A DNA stretch of 64,000 nt from Pseudoflavonifractor capillosus (GCF_016902575.1 NZ_JACSNZ010000005.1:1-64000); one strand, 5' to 3'. Shown: positions 44,658-50,828, numbered from the stretch's first letter. The notes: generated from the letters alone by a model not told the origin. A program made the numbers and translations.

Positions 44658-44678
44658 CATCGGGGTCAAAATGACACC
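44651..44678. other. Left attachment site of the cotJC intervening element
   Basis: Core GTCCCTA (44651-44657), five bases, then the arm GGGTCAAAATGACACC (44663-44678). The core copy and the sequence to its left belong to cotJC; the arm belongs to the element. Confidence 0.85.
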
Positions 44679-44706
44679 CGACAAAGTCAAGGGACAGGCT
44701 GCCGTT

Positions 44707-44729
44707 GCATACAAGAGAGGAGGGGGGTC
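44707..44729 (+). promoter_or_regulatory. SigE-like -10 element before the recombinase operon
   Basis: GCATACAAG (44707-44715) matches the SigE -10 core GCATACA and repeats the yunB element GCATACAAT. No convincing -35 is seen 14 bp upstream. It lies just before the ribosome site GGAGGGGGG (44719-44727). Everything is inside the element, so the recombinase would stay under mother-cell control. Confidence 0.45.
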
Positions 44730-44735
44730 TCATTT

Positions 44736-44933
44736 ATGAAGGCAAAATTTGTTCAACTCCATCACATCACATATAACGGCCCTGCAATGCCAGATCGTTA
44801 CCCAGCATTTCTTCATACACTCCAGGCCGGGCTGCTTTTGGCATTGAAGGAAAAACAGCTCATAGACAGCAGTCAGTGCACAGCGGTTCTGGAACAGTTA
44901 GCGGTGCGGACAGAGAAGGAGAAAAACACATGA
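44736..44933 (+). CDS. 65-aa protein coupled to the recombinase, candidate directionality factor
   Basis: Starts with an ATG eight bases after GGAGGGGGG and ends with ATGA shared with the recombinase start. The N-terminal half is MKAKFVQLHHITYNGPAMPD. The C-terminal half, LLLALKEKQLIDSSQCTAVL, looks like the short helical (SHOCT-like) segment common in small phage-type proteins. Large serine recombinases need a small recombination directionality factor for excision (SprB for SPbeta SprA). Size, coupling and position make this a candidate. No homology proof. Confidence 0.6.
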   Translation: MKAKFVQLHHITYNGPAMPDRYPAFLHTLQAGLLLALKEKQLIDSSQCTAVLEQLAVRTEKEKNT

Positions 44934-46438
44934 TATCTGTGGCCAGCTACTGCCGGGTGTCCACAGACAAAGAGGATCAGGCCAATTCCTTCGCTGCCCA
45001 GCAACGATATTTCACTCAATACATCTCAGCTCATCCCCAGTGGCAGTTGTACCGAGTATATGCAGACCAAGGCATAACGGGAACCAGTGCCAACAACAGG
45101 CCTCAATTCCAACAGATGATACAGGACGCACAGAACAACAAATTTCAAATGATTCTCACCAAGGAAGTCAGTCGGTTTTCTCGCAATCTTCTCGACACCA
45201 TCGCATATACCAGAATGTTAAAATCCCTGGGAATCTTTGTTATCTTTCTCACCGACGGCATCAATACACAAGAACCTGACGCCGAGCTCAGGCTGTCCAT
45301 TATGGCCTCCATTGCCCAGGAGGAGAGCCGGAAAACCTCCGCTCGGGTTAAATGGGGCCAAACTCGTCAAATGGAGCGGGGGGTTGTATTTGGTCGTTCC
45401 ATGTTGGGTTATGATGTAACGGGTGGAAAAATCTTCGTCAACCCCGCCGGAGCGCAGCTGGTACAGCGTATTTTCCATATGTATGGGGTGGAAAAGTTGA
45501 GCACAACTCAAATCGCCCGCACGTTAAGCCAAGAAGGAGTCCATACATGTTCTGGGAACCCACATTGGCATCCCAGTTACATCATCAAAATTCTAAAAAA
45601 CGAGAAGTATGTGGGGGACTTAATACAAAAGAAAAGCTACACGCCTGACTACCTCACACATCAGAAAAAATCGAATCACGGGGAGGAGCCCCTGATTACA
45701 CTTAGAAATCACCATACCCCCATCATCTCCAGAGCGTTATGGACTCAAGTGCAGCAAGAGATCAAGCGCCGAGGAAAGCGAGCCCAATCCAGTCATTCCG
45801 TCCACCATACACTGTCCGGCAAAATCATATGTGGAGCTTGCGGCAAGCCCTTCGTTGCCCGTCAAAGAAGAGCCGCCAACGGAAGTGTGAGTCTGCGCTG
45901 GAGCTGTGCCACCGCTGCCCGGTTCGGTTCGGCAGAGAGCTCCGGCGGGTGCAGCATCGGCAGGTTGCTGCGGGACGATGATGCCAAGCAAATGGTGGTT
46001 CAAGCTCTTGCATCGTTAGAACTGAACCAAGAAGCCATAGTTTCCAGCATCACAGCCCTAATGGGGAAGATGTCCGAACCTGCCACTCTGGCGCAATGGC
46101 AGGCCGAGAAAATCCACCTGTGCAACAAAAAAGAAGCAGTGATGGATGCCTATTTTTCCGGCAACATCACCGCAGAGGAAATGCAGAAGATGAAAGCCAA
46201 ATACCAACGCCAAATAGATGTTATTCAAGATAGACTTGATCATCAAAGCCAGGTAGAGAGCCACGTTCTTATGCGGAAAGCCATGCAAGAGGCCGCATCT
46301 ATCTTGGCTGGAGAGATAGAGAGCGACGCATGGTTCAAAACATTGGTGGACTCCATAACCGTCTACCCAGACCGTCATTTGGAATTAAGGCTGTGCCAGT
46401 TGCCCCACATTTTTTATTTTCAGGATGAAATTCGTTGA
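44930..46438 (+). CDS. Large serine site-specific recombinase
   Basis: 502 aa. The resolvase domain (residues 1-150) has SYCRVSTDKEDQANSFAAQQ with catalytic Ser11, then EVSRFSRNLLDT. The recombinase domain (about 165-280) has GRSMLGYDV and HPSYIIKILKNEKYVGD. The zinc ribbon has ICGACGKPF near residue 305 with partner Cys at WSC and GGC. A coiled coil near 400-450 (MQKMKAKYQRQIDVIQDRLD) is the part that controls integrase synapsis. Same class as SpoIVCA and SprA. It sits 280 bp inside the left junction, as expected for the enzyme that moves the element. Its DNA looks more AT-rich than that of the surrounding genes. Confidence 0.95.
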   Translation: MISVASYCRVSTDKEDQANSFAAQQRYFTQYISAHPQWQLYRVYADQGITGTSANNRPQFQQMIQDAQNNKFQMILTKEVSRFSRNLLDTIAYTRMLKSLGIFVIFLTDGINTQEPDAELRLSIMASIAQEESRKTSARVKWGQTRQMERGVVFGRSMLGYDVTGGKIFVNPAGAQLVQRIFHMYGVEKLSTTQIARTLSQEGVHTCSGNPHWHPSYIIKILKNEKYVGDLIQKKSYTPDYLTHQKKSNHGEEPLITLRNHHTPIISRALWTQVQQEIKRRGKRAQSSHSVHHTLSGKIICGACGKPFVARQRRAANGSVSLRWSCATAARFGSAESSGGCSIGRLLRDDDAKQMVVQALASLELNQEAIVSSITALMGKMSEPATLAQWQAEKIHLCNKKEAVMDAYFSGNITAEEMQKMKAKYQRQIDVIQDRLDHQSQVESHVLMRKAMQEAASILAGEIESDAWFKTLVDSITVYPDRHLELRLCQLPHIFYFQDEIR

Positions 46439-46503
46439 CTGACCTTGTTGGCATCACTCAGCCGGGATATAATGGAGCTATCCATACCAGAAGGAGTGAG
46501 CCT

Positions 46504-47187
46504 GTGGACACCGCCATTGTACAGCAACTTTTCGCTTTGCAAGATTCGTCTTATCGGCAATTTCAATGTAATCTGATGCCCACTGTCCATCCCAATACGG
46601 TGATTGGTGTGCGAATGCCTGCCCTGCGTCGGATGGCCAAAGAATTGCAAGGCACCCAGGAAGGGGAGACTTTTCTCTCTCAACTCCCCCACACCTATTA
46701 TGAAGAAAACAACCTACATGGACTTTTGGTATGCGGAAAATCAGATTACAATGAAACGGTTTTAGAGTTAAATCGCTTCTTACCCTATGTGGATAACTGG
46801 GCCACCTGTGATCTGTTAGTTCCAAAATCCTTCAGAAGGCATCCAGAGCCATTGCCTATGCAGGTGTGGCAGTGGCTGCAAGCAGAACACACCTATACTG
46901 TGCGCTTTGGACTGGGCGTCCTGTTGCATTTTTATCTTGATGACTGTTTCCACCCCAAATATCTGGAGTGGGCTGCCCAGGTGCATCAGGATGGATACTA
47001 TGTGCAGATGATGACGGCCTGGTACTTTGCCGAGGCCCTGATCAAGCAGCCTCAGGCTGCCATGCCTTATCTGTTAGAACACCGCCTCTCACGCTGGATT
47101 CACAACAAAACCATTCAAAAAGCGGTGGAGAGTTATCGGATTCATCCAGAGCAAAAAATCTATTTGCGCACACTTCGTAGAAAATAA
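46504..47187 (+). CDS. AlkD-like DNA alkylation repair protein
   Basis: 227 aa. The GTG at 46504 with AAGGAG upstream is preferred to the ATG at 46435, which overlaps the recombinase stop. HEAT-like helical repeats of the AlkC/AlkD family: GVRMPALRRMAKEL, VDNWATCDLLVPK, RFGLGVLLHFYLDD and SRWIHNKTIQKAVES. AlkD removes positively charged alkylated bases such as 7-methylguanine. It lies inside the intervening element; the second alkylation-repair gene, ogt, is 0.9 kb further on. Confidence 0.85.
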   Translation: MDTAIVQQLFALQDSSYRQFQCNLMPTVHPNTVIGVRMPALRRMAKELQGTQEGETFLSQLPHTYYEENNLHGLLVCGKSDYNETVLELNRFLPYVDNWATCDLLVPKSFRRHPEPLPMQVWQWLQAEHTYTVRFGLGVLLHFYLDDCFHPKYLEWAAQVHQDGYYVQMMTAWYFAEALIKQPQAAMPYLLEHRLSRWIHNKTIQKAVESYRIHPEQKIYLRTLRRK

Positions 47188-47201
47188 CAGCTCTCCATTT
47201 A

Positions 47202-47250
47202 TGGCATATGTCAAAAATATATTGACATATGCCACAAACCGTTTTAGGAT
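47202..47250 (+). promoter_or_regulatory. Promoter with 13-bp inverted-repeat operator of the DUF134-NifX gene
   Basis: Perfect inverted repeat TGGCATATGTCAA (47202-47214) and TTGACATATGCCA (47222-47234). The right arm contains the -35 TTGACA (47222-47227); after 17 bp comes TAGGAT (47245-47250). A repressor bound to the repeat would cover the -35. The DUF134 HTH protein it precedes is the natural candidate. Confidence 0.7.
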
Positions 47251-47271
47251 AGAAGGGCAGGAGGGATGCCT

Positions 47272-48051
47272 ATGCCACGACCAACAAAATGCAGGCGGGT
47301 GTGCCACTATCCCCATATCATGAAGTTTAACCCTGCCACCAATGAAAAGGGGAAACACCCAGTCATTCTGACCCTAGACGAATATGAGACCATTCGCCTC
47401 ATTGACCAGGAGGGAATGTCTCAGGAGCAGTGTAGCCAACAAATGCAGGTAGCTCGCACCACGGTACAGAAGATATACGGCAACGCAAGAAAGAAGTTGG
47501 CGGATGTTCTGGTGCTTGGATTACCGCTGCGCATTGAAGGCGGGGATGTACAGCTGTGTGACGGAATATCCAATGGATGTATCCAATCTAGCTGTTTTAA
47601 GCGTCATTTTCACACACAATATCAAAAACCAGAAGGAGATGCTGTTATGAGAATTGCAGTTACATACGAAAACGGGGAAATTTTTCAGCACTTTGGCCAC
47701 ACCAAGCAGTTTAAGGTGTATGACATTGTAGATGGAGCTGTGAAAAACGCCCAGGTGGTAGACACCAACGGAAGTGGCCACGGCGCCCTTGCGGGTATTC
47801 TCCATGCTCTGCAGGCGGATACACTCATCTGCGGTGGCATTGGCGGGGGCGCACAAGCGGCTTTGGCAGCAGCCAACATCAAGCTCTATGGTGGAGTGTC
47901 TGGCAGTGCTGACCAAGCCGTAGAAGCGCTTTTGGCTCAAAATCTGACCTATGATCCCAATGTGAAGTGCAGTCACCACGGGGAGCATCACCATCATGAG
48001 CACACCTGCGGAGATCACGGCTGCGGCAGTCACCACTGCTCTCACGAATAA
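47272..48051 (+). CDS. DUF134 HTH protein fused to a NifX/NifB-type cofactor-binding domain
   Basis: 259 aa from the ATG at 47272 (AGGAGGG upstream; an in-frame ATG six bases earlier is possible). Residues 1-100 are the DUF134 DNA-binding domain: MPRPTKCRRV and an HTH around MSQEQCSQQMQVARTTVQKI. Residues 126-235 are a dinitrogenase iron-molybdenum cofactor-type domain: RIAVTYENGEIFQHFGHTKQ and LICGGIGGGAQAAL. The tail is His/Cys-rich (HHGEHHHHEHTCGDHGCG), likely metal-binding. An internal ATG at 47647 has its own AAGGAG eight bases upstream, so the NifX part may also be made alone. Probably a metal- or Fe-S-responsive autoregulator. Confidence 0.85.
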   Translation: MPRPTKCRRVCHYPHIMKFNPATNEKGKHPVILTLDEYETIRLIDQEGMSQEQCSQQMQVARTTVQKIYGNARKKLADVLVLGLPLRIEGGDVQLCDGISNGCIQSSCFKRHFHTQYQKPEGDAVMRIAVTYENGEIFQHFGHTKQFKVYDIVDGAVKNAQVVDTNGSGHGALAGILHALQADTLICGGIGGGAQAALAAANIKLYGGVSGSADQAVEALLAQNLTYDPNVKCSHHGEHHHHEHTCGDHGCGSHHCSHE

Positions 48052-48053
48052 TC

Positions 48054-48521
48054 ATGTTTGCCATTTATTCTTTTCCCTGTGGTTCGTTCCGCATTGAGGA
48101 GGGGGACGGATTTATCGTCTCCCTCACTGCGGTGCAGGCTCAGCCATCGCATCACGGGACACCCACTCCGCTCACAGACAATTTGGCAAATCAAATGTGG
48201 GAATACTTTCAGGGCCACCGCAAAAGTTTTGATGTTCCCTATCTGTTGCACGGCACTCCGTTCCAAGAGAAGGTATGGAAAGCCCTGTGTCAAATTCCCT
48301 ATGGCCAGACCCGCAGTTACCGGGATATCGCTCAATATGTAAACAGCCCCCGCGCCTATCGGGCTGTGGGAATGGCCAACCATCGCAATCCCCTGATGTT
48401 GCTTGTGCCATGTCATCGGGTCATCGGAGCGGACGGCTCTTTGGGCGGCTACGCAGGCGGAATTACATTAAAGCAATATTTACTAGACCTGGAAAAATCA
48501 TATGAATCAAAGACCCAGTGA
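48054..48521 (+). CDS. ogt: Methylated-DNA--[protein]-cysteine S-methyltransferase
   Basis: 155 aa, starting three bases after the DUF134-NifX stop. The acceptor Cys is in LVPCHRVIG near residue 122; TPFQEKVWKALCQIPYGQTR and GGYAGGITLKQYLLDLE are family hallmarks. It repairs O6-methylguanine by suicide transfer. It lies inside the intervening element together with an AlkD-like gene. Confidence 0.94.
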   Translation: MFAIYSFPCGSFRIEEGDGFIVSLTAVQAQPSHHGTPTPLTDNLANQMWEYFQGHRKSFDVPYLLHGTPFQEKVWKALCQIPYGQTRSYRDIAQYVNSPRAYRAVGMANHRNPLMLLVPCHRVIGADGSLGGYAGGITLKQYLLDLEKSYESKTQ

Positions 48522-48546
48522 TGAGAAAACTCATCACCGGGCATTT
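48518..48546 (+). terminator. Terminator after ogt
   Basis: GTGATGAG and CTCATCAC pair around AAAA, extended by flanking C-G pairs, and are followed by GCATTTTG. It overlaps the ogt stop. Confidence 0.65.
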
Positions 48547-48627
48547 TGTTCACAGTTTATCCCTAGACTTAGGCACTAAAACGAGATACACTGAACCCAT
48601 CACAAATGAAAGGGGAGGAAAACCCCA

Positions 48628-49317
48628 ATGAAGATTTTGCTTCGTGCCGTCAAAATCACAGCGTGTGTTTTGGTGGTCTGCATGGTGGTGGGTCTGATCT
48701 CCGTTCTGGCCATCAACGGAAGAGTGGTGTCTGTAGGAAAGGAGCGGCTACTAACCGCCCAGCAGGCGGCTGAACTGGACGATGTAGACTGCATTCTGGT
48801 TTTAGGGTGTGGTGTCAAAGCCGACGGTACTCCGAGCCTGATGTTACAGGACCGTCTAGAACGAAGCCTCCAACTCTATCAGCTGGACGTAGCGCCAAAG
48901 CTGTTGATGAGCGGAGACCATGGACGCCAGGACTACGATGAAGTAGGCACCATGAAGGAATTTGTCGTAGATGCGGGTGTCCCGTCCTCTGACGTGTTCA
49001 TGGATCACGCTGGATTCTCAACTTACGAAAGTATGTACCGAGCCAAGGATGTGTTTCAAGCTGGCAAGATTGTCATCGTGTCCCAGGAGTACCACCTGTA
49101 TCGTGCCATTTATATTGCTCAAGCCCTGGGTTTGGATGCCTATGGCGTTGCAGCTGACGGAGAAGATTACGCAGGACAGTGGGGGAGAGATGTCCGGGAA
49201 GTCTTAGCCCGGGTAAAGGATTTCTTCACTTCCATTTGGAAGCCTCAACCCACCTATTTAGGGGATGCGATTCCTGTGAACGGAAATGGGGATATCACCA
49301 ACGATACCACAGCATGA
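48628..49317 (+). CDS. SanA/YdcF family membrane-anchored protein (DUF218)
   Basis: 229 aa. One N-terminal membrane helix (residues 9-29, VKITACVLVVCMVVGLISVL) precedes a DUF218 domain: CILVLGCGVKADGTPSLMLQ, LLMSGDHGRQDYDEV and IVSQEYHLYRA. SanA-type proteins affect envelope permeability; biochemical activity is not established. It has its own terminator and lies inside the intervening element. Confidence 0.87.
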   Translation: MKILLRAVKITACVLVVCMVVGLISVLAINGRVVSVGKERLLTAQQAAELDDVDCILVLGCGVKADGTPSLMLQDRLERSLQLYQLDVAPKLLMSGDHGRQDYDEVGTMKEFVVDAGVPSSDVFMDHAGFSTYESMYRAKDVFQAGKIVIVSQEYHLYRAIYIAQALGLDAYGVAADGEDYAGQWGRDVREVLARVKDFFTSIWKPQPTYLGDAIPVNGNGDITNDTTA

Positions 49318-49320
49318 GCA

Positions 49321-49361
49321 AAAAGGAGCGGGACGCACCAGCGAGGAGCCCCGCTCCTTTT
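49321..49361 (+). terminator. Terminator after the SanA-like gene
   Basis: 12-bp stem AAAAGGAGCGGG (49321-49332) with CCCGCTCCTTTT (49350-49361). Confidence 0.8.
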
Positions 49362-49401
49362 GACGTCCCACAAAAAAATTATAAAAAATCGAAAATTCCT
49401 C

Positions 49402-49430
49402 TTGCATTTTCATTTTCTGTGTGCTAGTAT
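49402..49430 (+). promoter_or_regulatory. Promoter of tRNA-Pro
   Basis: TTGCAT (49402-49407), a 17-bp spacer and TAGTAT (49425-49430), 32 bp before the mature tRNA. Confidence 0.65.
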
Positions 49431-49462
49431 ATTTAAAGTCGATTGACCGAAAAACAATATAT

Positions 49463-49539
49463 CCGGGTGTGGCGAAGTTTGGTATCGCGCTTGACTGGGG
49501 GTCAAGAGGCCGCAGGTTCAAGTCCTGTCACTCGGACCA
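49463..49539 (+). tRNA. tRNA-Pro (anticodon GGG)
   Basis: 77 nt with encoded CCA. The acceptor stem CCGGGTG pairs with CACTCGG. The anticodon arm is CTTGA-CTGGGGG-TCAAG, so positions 34-36 read GGG. The T loop TTCAAGT is canonical. It lies inside the cotJC intervening element, 0.3 kb from the right junction. Confidence 0.93.
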
Positions 49540-49811
49540 AGCAGAGTATTCGTAGCAGTTACGAGTACTCTGTTTTTTTATTATTTAGTGAACCTGCGGC
49601 CTCTTGGTGCCGTCAGGCACATAAAATCCGCCGCCCTATGGCGCACAGAGCGTCAGCTCTGGGGGCCATAGGTTCAAGTCCTGTCACTCGGACCAAGCAG
49701 AGTATTCGTAGCAACTACGAGTACTCTGTTTTTTATTATTTAGTGAACCTGCGGCTTCTTGGTGCCGTCAGGCACATAAAATCCGCCGCCCTATGGCGCA
49801 CAGAGCGTCAG
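49514..49811 (+). repeat. Two tandem 156-bp units derived from the tRNA-Pro 3' half
   Basis: AGGTTCAAGTCCTGTCACTC starts at 49514 (in the tRNA) and again at 49670, so the period is 156 bp. Each unit contains the tRNA 3' end with CCA, the same hairpin terminator, an inverted copy of the tRNA variable/T-stem region (GAACCTGCGGC..CTTG) and the tail ending GCGCACAGAGCGTCAG. The second unit has no tRNA 5' half and cannot make a tRNA. Confidence 0.75.
49541..49580 (+). terminator. Terminator of tRNA-Pro
   Basis: 13-bp stem CAGAGTATTCGTA with TACGAGTACTCTG (one wobble), followed by seven T. A near-identical copy follows in the second 156-bp unit. Confidence 0.85.
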
Positions 49812-49822
49812 ATCGGGGGCGA

Positions 49823-49849
49823 GGTGTCATATTGACCCTTCTGTCCCTA
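49823..49849. other. Right attachment site of the cotJC intervening element
   Basis: Arm GGTGTCATATTGACCC (49823-49838), TTCT, then core GTCCCTA (49843-49849). The arm is the inverted complement of the left-site arm with one mismatch. Sequence right of the core is cotJC. Confidence 0.85.
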
Positions 49850-50030
49850 TATCGGTTAGGAGACCTTTCAGCTCGGGCCAGGGCATGGAATACCGCTGAC
49901 TGAGGTAACGCAGAGAGGCGCCAAGTTCCCCGTCCGGGCCGCCGTATTGGCTGATGATGAGAGCTGCCAGCTTCGGGTTCGTATTCTTAATCCGTACCGG
50001 GTACTGCAGTTTCTTCTCATAGACAAACAT
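49827..50030 (-). CDS. cotJC: Spore coat protein CotJC, 5' part of the split gene
   Basis: The ATG at 50030 overlaps the cotJA-cotJB stop (TAATG), with AAGGAGG upstream. It encodes MFVYEKKLQYPVRI and then SLRYLSQRYSMPWPELKGLL up to TDIGTE (residue 64), the normal CotJC N terminus. Three codons of element sequence (GSI) and a TGA follow at 49829-49827. Without excision only a 67-aa stub is made, lacking the metal ligands. Recombination with the core at 44651-44657 would restore the full 200 residues. Confidence 0.92.
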   Translation of the reverse strand: MFVYEKKLQYPVRIKNTNPKLAALIISQYGGPDGELGASLRYLSQRYSMPWPELKGLLTDIGTEGSI

Positions 50031-50488
50031 TAGCGGGCACCTCCTTCTTGACGAAACTCCCAGGGCCATGGATCGTTCAGCCAGGTGTATTGATCCTGGT
50101 TTGCTGCGGCCTGCTTGGTGAGCGGGCCGTACATGGCCTCATAACGGCGACGGCCTTCCTGGGCCAATTTGCCGTACTCCCGGAACAGTTCAAAAGCCTC
50201 TTTGTCATCCGGGTGAGTATCCAAATATAACCCCAGCTCCAACATCACGAAATTCAGTGCCTGCAGCTCCAAGGCGCCGGTTTGAGCTGGGGTAGTGGCC
50301 ACCGTATTGATTTGAAACGGCAAATTCAATCCGGGAAACAGCGTGCCGTTGGCCAACGCATCCTGCTGGGAATAGGTCTGGCTCCCAGACTGCTGAAACG
50401 GGACATAAGGAACTGCCAGCGGCGCACAAGAGGGAAGTGTGCCTTGCCCATCGCCGCAGATTCGTTTATTTGCTTCACTCATATTCAA
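50030..50488 (-). CDS. CotJA-CotJB fusion protein
   Basis: 152 aa. A TTG at 50488, eight bases after AGGAGG, or the ATG two codons later. Residues 15-60 match CotJA: LPSCAPLAVPYVPFQQ and YSQQDALANGTLFPGLNLPF. Residues 70-150 match CotJB: LQALNFVMLELGLYLDTHPD, MYGPLT and WLNDPWPWE. In Bacillus these are two separate proteins that act with CotJC in the coat; here they form one polypeptide. Overlaps the cotJC 5' part by one base, so the cotJ operon order is kept. Confidence 0.88.
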   Translation of the reverse strand: MNMSEANKRICGDGQGTLPSCAPLAVPYVPFQQSGSQTYSQQDALANGTLFPGLNLPFQINTVATTPAQTGALELQALNFVMLELGLYLDTHPDDKEAFELFREYGKLAQEGRRRYEAMYGPLTKQAAANQDQYTWLNDPWPWEFRQEGGAR

Positions 50489-50529
50489 AAGGGTTTCCTC
50501 CTTTATAAGCCTGGCATCCTGTGCCGCTC

Positions 50530-50557
50530 CATCCTATGCTGCTCGACATCCCATTGT
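50530..50557 (-). promoter_or_regulatory. SigK-like promoter of the cotJ operon
   Basis: Minus strand: AC (50557-50556), 17 bp, CATAGGATG (50538-50530), one base off CATAnnnTA. The context GCATAGGAT is the same as in the promoter at 2409-2436. Confidence 0.5.
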
Positions 50558-50577
50558 CCACCTGGGAAAACTTCATA

Positions 50578-50606
50578 TTGAAATTTTGTGAATGGTGTGG
50601 TATACT
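50578..50606 (+). promoter_or_regulatory. Promoter of scfA
   Basis: TTGAAA (50578-50583), a 17-bp spacer and TATACT (50601-50606), 31 bp before the SCIFF start. Confidence 0.75.
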
Positions 50607-50637
50607 GTCATCAACTAAGCAGAATGGAGGGATATCC

Positions 50638-50781
50638 ATGACTCACGTCAAGACTCTCAATGGTGCTACCCTGAAGCAGAGCGCTGCCCACGGTGGCTGC
50701 GGCGAGTGCCAGACCTCTTGCCAGTCCGCTTGCAAGACTTCCTGCACTGTCGCCAATCAGAAGTGTGAGAACAATCACTAA
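50638..50781 (+). CDS. scfA: SCIFF ribosomal peptide precursor
   Basis: 47 aa, ATG with GGAGGG upstream. The core GGCGECQTSCQSACKTSC and one later Cys give the six-Cys pattern of SCIFF (six cysteines in forty-five residues), a RiPP precursor near-universal in Clostridia. The maturase gene follows. Sactipeptide-type thioether bonds are expected between Cys and Thr or other residues. The biological role of the product is unknown. Confidence 0.95.
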   Translation: MTHVKTLNGATLKQSAAHGGCGECQTSCQSACKTSCTVANQKCENNH

Positions 50782-50800
50782 GCATTGATTAGACACCGGA

Positions 50801-50828
50801 AAGGGTGGGCCTGGTCCCACCCTTTTTC
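50801..50828 (+). terminator. Attenuating terminator between scfA and scfB
   Basis: 9-bp stem AAGGGTGGG (50801-50809) with CCCACCCTT (50816-50824), followed by a T run. No new promoter is evident before scfB, so partial read-through would make far more peptide than maturase mRNA. Confidence 0.8.

Larger units (their letters stand above)
44651..49842. mobile_element. skin-type intervening element interrupting cotJC (5,192 bp)
   Basis: The segment between the two cotJC parts is bounded by directly repeated GTCCCTA (44651-44657 and 49843-49849). It carries a large serine recombinase and a coupled 65-aa protein at its left end. Then come AlkD-like, DUF134-NifX, Ogt, SanA-like and tRNA-Pro genes. 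Circularised ends form a 48-bp attP: two 16-bp inverted arms (one mismatch) around 16 bp whose exact centre is the CC of GTCCCTA. Such large serine recombinase sites typically have a central dinucleotide in about 50 bp of imperfect symmetry. Excision restores cotJC. This parallels skin in sigK of Bacillus and Clostridioides and SPbeta in spsM. Excision in the mother cell only is inferred. Confidence 0.9.

Noticed and set aside
44658-44733. Treating the cotJC 3' part as a complete gene starting at 44733
   Set aside because: The extra N-terminal codons come from element DNA, no ribosome site precedes the ATG, and the conserved first 64 residues are encoded at the other end of the element.
44236-50030. 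Reading the split cotJC as an inversion or simple decay
   Set aside because: Both parts are on the same strand in the correct order, the shared cores are direct repeats, the joined frame is intact and the recombinase plus symmetric attP are present. That arrangement predicts excision rather than inversion or loss.
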